Assembly (NCBI GenBank): GCA_036794395.1
Contig: DAIRGS010000046.1
Location: 1-33,412, forward strand
DNA: 33,412 nucleotides
From: DASXMX01 sp036794395
GTDB taxonomy: Bacteria > Planctomycetota > Phycisphaerae > Tepidisphaerales > Tepidisphaeraceae
Direction of reading: 5' to 3'
This document shows positions 15,047 to 24,000 of this stretch, in pieces. The number at the start of each line of letters is the position of its first letter. Position 1 is the first letter of the stretch. Both the position numbers and the translations under genes were made by a program. The notes under the pieces were generated by a model. The model did not search any database, was not told the DNA's origin, and saw only the letters and a program-made list of their open reading frames with translations.

Positions 15047-16369
15047 ATGAAGGCTCAAGTAACTGTATTTTGTGTTTTTGTATTATTTGCATCATCAACA
15101 TTCGGGCAGGTGCACACCGATGCAATAAGAGAATTCGTCAACGACTCGACGATCGGCATCGGCCGAGTGGATCTGTCGAAGGTTGATTTCAACGCATTGG
15201 ATCGCTGGGCCGATGAACTGATCGGACAATCCATCCCGGTAAATGAGCGGGCCGAATCCTTAAAACAGGTTCACGACGCCATCGGGGCCGCACATCAATG
15301 GACCGATCAATTCACCAAAGCGGGTGGAAAAACCGCGTGGGTGCTTTTTAGCCCCGAGCAAGGGCACGGAACGCCCTATTTCGTAGTTCCGATTGAAGCA
15401 GGCGCCAACGCCGAATCACTCAAGAAACTTCTATCGATCAATCCGAACATTCCCCCTGCCCAGGTCGGGACGAATCTTCTGCTTGCGGACAATTCAATGG
15501 CCATCAATGCCCTTAAGAAAATGCAATCCACGGCGCGGCCCGAGTTTGAAAAAGCGTTTGCATCCTCGGATGCCACGGGCGATGTCGTGATCGCGGTTGC
15601 CCCATCGGCCGATTCCAAAAAGGTTATCGAATCGATGATCCCCCGGCTTCCCAATGGACAACCCTCCGCCCCCCTTACGCGCGATCTTTCCTGGATAAGC
15701 CTATCGGTAAAGGCACCCCCTACCCCCCCGGCCCCCCCTACCGCCGGTGGGCATATTCTGATTCAGGCATCAGATGAAGCGGCGGCCCAGAATCTTCGAA
15801 ACGCGATGCTCGGGCTGTTTCCCAAAAAGACAGCCGATGAGGCCAAGTCATCGCCTTTAACCGCCCTGCTGGCGACCGTGGGGGAACTGGTGCAAAAATC
15901 GCAGGTGCAAAAAGACCGGGTGGTGATCGATCTGCAGGGCGATCTGACCAATCAGCTTGCCGCCCGGGTGACCGATGGCGTGCGGCTCGCCCGCGAAAAC
16001 GCCCGCCGGATGCAGGCGATGAACCAGATCAAGCAACTGCTGCTGGTCTGCATCGTCTGGGCGAATGGAAATAAGGAGAGCCAGTTTCCGGCATCGATGG
16101 AAGAGGCGATCAAAGCCGCGAAGGTGCCCGATCAACTGCTGGCCAATCCGCGGCAGCCCGCCGATAAGACTGGATACAACTATGTTCGCCCCTCCGACGG
16201 CATCAAAGCCGATTTTCAACGCCTGGTGATCTACGAGAAATTCACCCAGTGGGATGGCGGAATCTGCGTGGGTTTTGCCGACGGACACGTGGAGTTCATC
16301 TCGGATCAGGCCCGCTTCCAGCAACTGCTCGATGTCGCACAGAAAAAACAGCTGCCCGCAGGTAAGTAG
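15047..16369 (+). CDS. Secreted protein with a DUF1559-like C-terminal segment
   Basis: The protein has 440 residues. The start is the ATG at 15047, preceded by a perfect AGGAGG 4 nt upstream; an earlier ATG at 15032 is in frame but badly placed. The signal peptide is MKAQVTVFCVFVLFASSTFG. Residues about 25-320 have no fold I recognise and include a proline run near 224-234 (PPTPPAPPTAGG). The C-terminal part, about 330-440, resembles the exposed half of DUF1559 pseudopilins (MNQIKQLLLVCIVWANGN, then WDGGICVGFADGHVEFISD) but lacks the N-terminal prepilin helix. The gene follows the 13603 gene after 49 bp and is probably the last of the sigma operon. Confidence 0.72.
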   Translation: MKAQVTVFCVFVLFASSTFGQVHTDAIREFVNDSTIGIGRVDLSKVDFNALDRWADELIGQSIPVNERAESLKQVHDAIGAAHQWTDQFTKAGGKTAWVLFSPEQGHGTPYFVVPIEAGANAESLKKLLSINPNIPPAQVGTNLLLADNSMAINALKKMQSTARPEFEKAFASSDATGDVVIAVAPSADSKKVIESMIPRLPNGQPSAPLTRDLSWISLSVKAPPTPPAPPTAGGHILIQASDEAAAQNLRNAMLGLFPKKTADEAKSSPLTALLATVGELVQKSQVQKDRVVIDLQGDLTNQLAARVTDGVRLARENARRMQAMNQIKQLLLVCIVWANGNKESQFPASMEEAIKAAKVPDQLLANPRQPADKTGYNYVRPSDGIKADFQRLVIYEKFTQWDGGICVGFADGHVEFISDQARFQQLLDVAQKKQLPAGK

Positions 16370-16383
16370 GCAATTATTGCGCA

Positions 16384-17157
16384 TCAGACCGGAATCGAAA
16401 CATCCCTTTCCGGGCGCTTCTGGTGAAGACGCGCATCATGCCAGGCGATCGAGCGGACTTTCCGCTCGATCGCTTTGGTTAATCCCGCATCCTCGGCCAG
16501 CCCGCGATGGTGCAAATACTCCGCAAGCCACTGGGTCCGTTGGATTTGGGTCACATTGAGGCGCAGGGTGCTGTACCAGAACTGGGCGAGGTCTTTTACG
16601 ATCCACCGACGGGCAAACCATGTGGGCAACCGCTTAACCCGAGCCGTGTCGATCAATTTGAGGTCAGCCGAACCATCCACCACTCGCGCCATGAAATGGC
16701 AAAGATATAAGTCCCGATGATGAAGGCCGACCTTATGAAGCTTGGCAGCGAGCTCGGCGGTGGGGCCTAGGAATAAGGACTCAAAGTCGGCTCCCTGCTC
16801 GATTAGCTTATCAGCCGGGATGTAACCGGTGAGGTCATCGAAAATAACGAAGCTGCCCAAGTCTCTGGCCGTACCCCACCCAACCAGTGGTGCATTCGGG
16901 ATTTGCGCTTGCTCCAAATGTCGATGTCCCTCCACCTCGGGCTGCGCGGCGTCGGCAGCGCCAAACCTCTTAATATGCAGTCGAACATGCCGGCCGTCGG
17001 GCAGGTCGGCGTCGAGCTTACAGTTCTCGCGGTCGGGTAGCTTTCGCCAAACTTTAATATCTGGGTGGCTAAAGACCGTTTCGGCATCAAGGCCGAGCAT
17101 GCGCATCAGGGGTTGGTAGGTCGGGGCGACTTGAAAACGTGTGGAAGATGCTGCCAC
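16384..17157 (-). CDS. WaaP/InaA-like lipopolysaccharide or Kdo kinase family protein
   Basis: The protein has 257 residues with a GTG start (AGGA 5-6 nt upstream). The kinase-like features are Lys63 in LHIKRF for ATP, Glu74/Glu76, the catalytic loop His147-Arg148-Asp149 in HHRDLYLCHF, and Asp170 in LIDTARV as the metal-binding aspartate. IVKDLAQFWYS is also typical of the family. Relatives phosphorylate heptose or Kdo of lipopolysaccharide core at the inner membrane. It follows the DUF1844 gene by 51 bp in the same direction. The 3' ends of this gene and the 15047 gene are 14 bp apart. Confidence 0.85.
   Translation of the reverse strand: MAASSTRFQVAPTYQPLMRMLGLDAETVFSHPDIKVWRKLPDRENCKLDADLPDGRHVRLHIKRFGAADAAQPEVEGHRHLEQAQIPNAPLVGWGTARDLGSFVIFDDLTGYIPADKLIEQGADFESLFLGPTAELAAKLHKVGLHHRDLYLCHFMARVVDGSADLKLIDTARVKRLPTWFARRWIVKDLAQFWYSTLRLNVTQIQRTQWLAEYLHHRGLAEDAGLTKAIERKVRSIAWHDARLHQKRPERDVSIPV
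16445..16473. terminator. Perfect 13-bp hairpin inside the 3' end of the convergent kinase gene
   Basis: GCGATCGAGCGGA (16445-16457) pairs perfectly with 16461-16473 around the loop CTT, followed on the plus strand by TTTGGTT. It is 75 bp past the stop of the 15047 gene and could end the sigma-operon transcript, though the T tract is weak. It is also coding DNA for the kinase (AIERKVRSIA). A dispersed repeat is the alternative. Confidence 0.4.
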
Positions 17158-17208
17158 GCGGTCCTATGCCCTTGCCTTTATCCCTAAGCCTATTCCGCGG
17201 CAACACTT

Positions 17209-17637
17209 CTATACATATTGCGACGCGACTTGGACATACCGCATCCGTGTTTCGTACAGGGCCGTGTCGAGCAGGCGCTTCTCTTCTTCGTCGAGGTTTC
17301 CTTTGGTCTTTTCCTCGAGGATGGAGAGGGTATCGATCTGGTGCTTGGACATATCCAGGTTCACCACCGGCTCGCCCCCCTGAGTTGCAAAATCACCCAG
17401 GTAAAACAAGGCTTGCGTGACAAGCGTGTTCACCATCGTGGCGAAGCTGGCAGGGGGCAGTTCGCGGGCCGGTCGGCCCGAAGGGCGGGCGCGCCCCCCT
17501 TGGGCCGGGCTGGCGGCGCTGGGTGGAGGAGTTTGGGCCGCCTTTTTTTGTTCCTGCTCGGCAAGACGGCGCTTTTCCTCCTGGGCCTGCTTTTTCCAAT
17601 CAGTGTCAATATGTAATGAAGGCGTTTCTTCTGCCAT
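17209..17637 (-). CDS. DUF1844 family protein
   Basis: The protein has 142 residues. The C-terminal half shows the DUF1844 signature: FATMVNTLVTQALFYLGDF, then LDMSKHQIDTLSILEEKTKG, NLDEEEKRLLDTALYE and RMRYVQV. The N-terminal half is charged, then Pro/Gly/Arg-rich and probably disordered (QTPPPSAASPAQGGRARPSG). The function of the family is unknown. The ATG has GGAG in the right place, and a good -10 lies 31 bp upstream. It probably heads a two-gene transcript with the kinase. Confidence 0.88.
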   Translation of the reverse strand: MAEETPSLHIDTDWKKQAQEEKRRLAEQEQKKAAQTPPPSAASPAQGGRARPSGRPARELPPASFATMVNTLVTQALFYLGDFATQGGEPVVNLDMSKHQIDTLSILEEKTKGNLDEEEKRLLDTALYETRMRYVQVASQYV

Positions 17638-17643
17638 GAATCA

Positions 17644-17673
17644 CTCCGTTTTGATGCTGTACATTAGATTATA
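17644..17673 (-). promoter_or_regulatory. -10 element and ribosome site of the DUF1844 gene
   Basis: On the minus strand TATAAT occupies 17673-17668 and GGAG 17647-17644, before the ATG at 17637. Transcription should start near 17661. No convincing -35 is seen at the usual distance, so an activator or an alternative sigma factor may be needed. Confidence 0.5.
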
Positions 17674-18028
17674 CGGATCGCCGGCCAACGGCGAGTATTC
17701 GCCAATTACCTGATATTGAATTGTCACTCGAACGGGTAGGCATTGGCAACAGGCATGTTTCGAGCGCAAATTTCTCAGCAAATCTTCATGTCCCGGCTGG
17801 TATGCTGTTGTCCCCGCCGAGTTTGAGACAACTGTCAGGGATGGCGTCACGGCACATTTATTTTGCCGGAGAGGGCGGGATGTTAGAATGGGCGGGAGTG
17901 GAAAGGCGGTTCGTCACGACCGGACGTGATGATGCGGAAATCGCGCAGAATGTGATTTTTTTTGGAACTCGGCATGCGTCCGTTCGTTTTGAATGTATTC
18001 CGGAACTAGATAATAGGTTTATCGATCA
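17674..18028. other. Intergenic region between DUF1844 and the giant FHA gene
   Basis: No gene is supported here. On the plus strand TTGCCG (17863-17868) and TAGAAT (17884-17889) make a weak promoter with a 15-bp spacer. GATAAT at 18009-18014 is a second possible -10 close to the ATG at 18029. An open frame of 109 codons crosses the region but overlaps the FHA start and has no protein-like features. Confidence 0.4.
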
Positions 18029-21000
18029 ATGGCCGAACGCTCCAGCTTGAAACCCGCCGCTGTTTCGTTTCCCACGCTCGCGCCGCAAGGCCAGCAGCTT
18101 GGGAAGCCGGCCATGGCGCTGAATCGGCCTTTCACATTAATGGGTGCGCGAAATCGGGCGCACCTTCATTTAGTCAGCAGCACGGTGAGCCGAAATCACG
18201 CGTGCGTCATTTCGACAGACAACGGGCTATACGTTCGCGATCTGGCGAGCCGCACCGGCGCGATGGTGAACGGCCGGCGTGTTAAAGAAGCTGATTTGCG
18301 CGATGGCGATTTGCTGCAAATTGGCTCGTTCCGGTTCAAATTTTCCGATCCGGCCGGCCCGGTGCGATTTCCACTGACGCCCAAAGCCACTTCCGCTGTC
18401 CTTGAAATGGGCGGCGGGCAAACCCCGCTGGATACCCGAACGGTCCTCATCGGCCGACGGCCAACCTGCGACATTCCGTTGTCTGAAGCTGCCGCGAGCA
18501 ATACACACGCTCTGATTTTTGAGGTAAACGGCCACCGCTTCATCCGCGATCTGGGCTCGCGCACCGGCACCCTCGTTAATGGGAAGCCGATCCATCATCA
18601 GCTCCTCGAATTTGGCGATGAAATTCGCGTTGGTGCCACCGTATTCCGCTACGCATCGGCTGATGCCGAGATCCCCGAAGAAGCCCGACATGCCGACAGC
18701 GGTATCGACTTAGGCGAAGAGGATCTCGAACCCATTGGGATTGCGTTTAAAGACGAGGCGCTGCCGCTCGAACATGAACTCGATACGCCCATTCCACTAC
18801 ATGGTCAACCGGCTCATGAAGAAGCGCCAGCAGTGGCAACATCCGTCTCCCAGTTCACTTCGCGCGGTGTGGTCACTGCTTCAGCTGACGACGTTGCCGA
18901 TTCGATTCCGCTGGAACGCCATGAAGTTCATGAGGATCCAATCCCAATTGCTCAGGACGATGTGGTTGCGCCAGCCGAGGAACACACGTCGGCGCATCAG
19001 CCCGCGACGATGGCAAGCGAGTTAACGGCTGACGAAGATGACTCGGCCGACGCGTTTAACCTGCACATTGATACCGAGCCTGAACCGATTCAACTGGACG
19101 AGCCGGAACTCGCAAGCCAGCCGGTCGCTAGCAACAATTCCGAATTTGAATCTCGTGAATCTGACGATGCTTCGGCTTCACCTGTTGCCCAGCAAGAAAG
19201 CGATGCGTTCCAGCATCCCCCCGAAGCTGAGCCAATTGAATCAGCGCCCTCGCTGGCCCCGGTTGAAACCCGCATTGAGCCACCGATCGAGCCGAGCCAT
19301 TTCTATACAGCCGCAATACCCGTTGTACCGGAATTAATTGAGGGGAATGCGCCGCCACTTGAATTGGCAGAGGCCGCGGAGAGCGAGCCTGAATCGCCGG
19401 CGGAAGTAGCTGAAGCGCCGCAGGAACCGGAATCTGCGCAAACTGTTGGGGAATACTCTCAAAGTGCAGAGGCCACCCCGGAGACTTCGGTCGATATCCC
19501 AAACGCGGAAGATGATGCAGGCTTGTCGCCTGAGTCGCTTGAGGATCTAGCCGGGACTTCTTTCGTTGCTCAGCCTGCTGAATCTGACTTATCGACCGTC
19601 TCTGTCGCGCCAGAGCTGATCGAACCGCCTGAGCCGGTAACCCAATCCACGATATCGGAAACGCAGGAACCCGAAGCGGCGACGGTGGATTTATCGGCGA
19701 TGCGGTTTGATCAGGAAGCCCAATCTCCCGTTGATGCTTCGGTTCAGGAGATGTCGGACACCGCTCTGGACGAGCCGACGTCACCCAAGCCCCTGCTTGA
19801 TCTGCCGGCAGAATCAGAAACTTCGCCCGACACGGCGCCTTCCAATGAAGCGGGCGTCGATACCGCGATCCCGGAATCCTCCGAGGCCACCGAGCTGGCC
19901 AGTCCAACCCTTGAACCCGCTTTGCCCCCCCAGGGCAAACGACGAGGCCGGCCTCCCAAAGACCCCACCGCGACGCCGACAAAACGAGTCGGTCGCAAAA
20001 AGACGGTTGACGTGCCTCCGCCGGTGGTCATCGAAGCGCCTTCTGAGATCGTAACGCCGCCCCCAGTGCCGGTCGTCACACCTATCGTGGCAGCAATTGC
20101 GCCGATCCCCCTTCCGACATCCAAAAAGAAACCATCAAGCCGCAAACGCCCGCTCGAGCCCACCCTCGAGCCAGAGGACATTTCCGCTGCCGAGGCTCGC
20201 CTTGCGGAGGAAGCCAGGCTTGCAGAGGAAGCCAGACGCGCACAAGAGGCGCGACTTGAAGAAGAGGCTCGCGTTGCTGAAGAAGCGCGACTTGCTGAAG
20301 ACGCTCGCATTGCAGAAGAAGCGCGTGCCGAGGAAGAAGCGCGTCGTGCCGAAGAAGCTCGCGCCGCTGAGGAAGCGAGAAGCGCTGAAGAAGCCCGTTT
20401 GGCCGAAGAGGCCCAAGCGGCCGAAGAATCGCGACTCGCCGAGCAGGCTCGCATCGCCGAGCAGGCTCGCATCGCCGAGGAAGCTCGCGTCGCGGAAGAG
20501 GCACGGCGTGCCGAAGAAGCACGTGTTGCAGAAGAGGCGCGCCAGGCCGAAGAGGCTCGACGCGCCGAGGCAGCTCGCGTAGCTGAAGAAGCTCGACTCG
20601 CTGAAGAGGCTCAACTTGCCGAAGAAGCGCGACTTGCCGAAGTAGCCCGGTTGGCGGAAGTGGCTCGCGTTGCGGAGGCCCGACGTGCGGAAGAGGCTCG
20701 ACTTGCCGAAGAGGCTCGCATAGCGGAAGCCGCGCGCGTTGCCGAAGAAGCTCGGGTGGCCGAAGAGGCCCGACTCGCCGAAGAAGCTCGCGTGGCTGAA
20801 GAGGCTCGCGTGGCTGAAGAGGCTCGCGTGGCTGAAGAAGCTCGCCGGGCTGAGGAGTCTCGACTTGCCGAAGAGGCGCGGGTGGCCGAGGAGGCCCGCC
20901 TCGCGGAAGAAGCGCGCGTGGCTGAAGAAGCTCGCCTTGCCGAAGAGGCTCGTCGTGCGGAGGAAGCACGTGTTGCGGAAGAAGCTCGGCGTGCCGAAGA

Positions 21001-24000
21001 GGCCCGTCTAGCCGAAGAAGCCCGTCTGGCCGAAGAGGCTCAAGTCGCTGAAGAAGCGCGCGTCGCCGAGGATGCACGCGCTGCTGAAGACGCTCGGCTC
21101 GAGGCTGAGCGATCCGCGGCGGAGCATTCGCATTTCGTCACCGCCGATTCCGATGTGATCGAGTTCGAACCCAGCGAGACATCTCCCTCAGAATCGATTG
21201 AAGAACCGTTTACCCCGCTGGAAATCTCCGAAACCCCGGCCGACGTTGCACACGATGCGGGGGTATCTTCCAGTCGTCGCCTCGATGAATTTGCGATCAA
21301 CGTGAAGGATGCGTTCAACGAATCGGACGACGCCAACACGGAGCTGACTGGAGAAATCGGTTCTGCCGGTTTCTCAAATTCGGCTGATTTTGCAACAGAA
21401 GGCCCCGAGCACAGCAGCCCGGCGGTATCCGCCGACGAATCTGACACGCACGCATCGACCGTCGAGGTCGTCGGAACAACCGACCCCGATCCCGAATCGG
21501 CCCAGGTGCTCGAACCTACGCTCGATGAAGTCGGCCTGGATGACTTTGAACTCGATGAGCCGACATCCGGCAGCGAGCCGGGCATGACGGACACCGCCTT
21601 TGGGCGTGTCGTCGAAGGTCTGGCCAGCGCGGATTCCGGGCCGCTGGTTGAAGAATCGAGCGACGCATCGCAATCGCATTCGATTACAGGTGGCAAGGTT
21701 CACGAGCCGTTCGAATCCAAATTCACTCATGCGGAATTGGAGGAGGCCGAAGTTGCACACGTTCAGGTTGAAGCCGCAGAGCCTTTAGCCGAATCCCCAC
21801 CCACCCAGACACAGAGCCAGACCGACGATCTTGATCTCGACGATTTAGATGCCTTTGAACCGCCCGAAGCCGATCTCGCGTTGGATCTTGCCGACACCGA
21901 AGATGATCGAGGCGTTGGCCTGACTGCCCCGGCTGGCGTGACAGACGACCTGGACTCCGATCGAACGCCCGGATCAGATTCGTCGATTTCATCGAGTATT
22001 TCGACAACCGCCCCAACTGGGCCGGGATCAATCGCGACAGACGATGAAGAATCCGAGGTCTCGCACGATCTGACTCCAGCCGAAAATGAATCGCACTCGG
22101 CAATGGTGTCGCGGCAGGCGCCGGAGAATTACACGCCACCTGCCGAGCCTACCCCTGCGGCTCCCGCAACGTCTCCCCGGCCGGCGTTGGATCCGTTCTT
22201 CGGCATGAGCCGCGACCTGGCCAGCTTTATTGGCGGCGCGCCGCTCGTACTGTCGTCGGCCGCGCCGACGGCCACTCCGGCGCGAGTTCCCGCCCCGCCG
22301 CCTCCGACTCCCACAGCGCTCCCGGCCTCTAATCGCCTCACTCCGCCTGGGGTTTCAGACCCGGTTGCGGAGATCGATTTCTCGCTTCCGGGCGAAGACT
22401 CGCTGGATCTCTTTGAAGATACGCCCGAGAAGCTCGATGCAATTCCAGAAAAGATCACCCCGATCGGTGATGTGACCGGCGTGCTTTCAATGCCCGAGGC
22501 GAAGCACGGGCCTGGCGCAGGCGCGAGTCCTTCAACGCCAGCCTCTGGGGCCGGGGCTAAACCTCAGACATTCCGCCAGGTGATTCCACCTCCTCCGCCG
22601 CGGACGGCTCCGCTGCGATCGCTCACGTCGGGCCCGCAGAGCGCGCCGCCGCACTTTCCGCCAGTTGAATCGGCTCCGCCATTTGCGGGCCTTGGCACAC
22701 CGCAACGGCTGACCGCGCCATTTGGAGCGCCCGGCGCGCCGCCGGTTCGCGAAGTGGATGTATTCTCGCACACGGCTTTCCCCCCGCTTGATCCTTCGGT
22801 ATTCGGCGCCCCGCAGCGTCCCGCAACGCCGCCGAACCCGAGACGCCAAACCGCCCCCGAACCATTGCCCGATGCGGGCTTGACCCGTGCGCCGCGCCCA
22901 ACCGGCCGAGAATCGATTCCGCCCAATCGTCAGGGGCCAGGCACCGCCCCCTCCGTTGCTACCGCTGTCGCCCCCGCAGCCCCTACCCGCCGGCCATGGT
23001 GGAAGAGCCTGAAGTATTTGCTTCCGCTCATGATCCTGGCGATCGTCGTCGTCATTGCGATCGTGATGCTGGTCTCGAACCATCACACACTTGAAGGTTC
23101 GCTCCAGATGCAGGGCATCGAGCGTCAGCCGGAGCTCGCCCGGGATAAGATCAGGCAACTTCGTGCACTTGCGTCGGAGTCGCGGGTTGCGCAAATCGCG
23201 ATCGCCAATCTCGCGACGCAGAACATCTCGCCCGGGTTTTTAAGCAATCCCGAAGCGCTGGCAGCCCTTTCAACACCGCCGGCTTCGCACGAAGCATCTG
23301 GCGGCCGGCTTGTGTTTTCGCGGGCGACTTCGGACGTCGCCGGGGATACTCCGCGACTTAAATCGCTCCTGAATGCGATTTACGCTGAGAGCGGCGCGGG
23401 CAACGATACGGCCGCGAGTCTGCGGCATCAGCTTGAACAGGATCTGGTCAAGCTCCACGAGTTTCAAGATCAACAAACCGCCCGCAACGTTGAGCTTAAA
23501 GCATTAAACGATCAACTTGCCGCGTCCGGCGCGGCAGCTTTAACCCCGTCGCTGGACACCGCGACCCTCGCTCAGGCTGAGGAGCAACATCGCCAGCGGC
23601 AGCAGGCGCTCAATGATGCGGCAACACTGGTCAAACAGAAGCGAGAGGCCCTCGTGGACGCGCAGGCGGCAGCAGCCAAGGTCGATGCCGGAACCCAGCA
23701 GGCGCTGGATCGCGCCCGCCAGGCTGTAAACGATTTGTCCGTTCGAATTGAGGCTTTAAAGCTCACGCAGAGCGGGCAAGCCAATACCGCGGCCAAGCGA
23801 TTTGACGCCGCTCTTGAAGCGTTTCGCGAAAAGCTCGCGGCCATACCCACCAATGCCGATTCACGACTCCTGGCGTATCGCTCCCAAGCACGGCAAGCCC
23901 TGTCTGAAGTTCGGGTATTAAATGGCAAACTCGAAGAACGCGAGCAGCAGGATGCGATGGCGGTCAGCCAACTCCGCAGCCAGATCGCGGATCGGCGCGA

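Noticed and set aside
17721..18050. A 109-codon open frame before the giant gene
   Set aside because: It overlaps the FHA start in another frame and lacks protein-like features and a ribosome site.
20082..21077. A 331-codon open frame antisense to the hexad repeats
   Set aside because: It exists because the 18-bp repeat keeps all frames open; its translation is a low-complexity Leu/Arg/Pro string with no domain.
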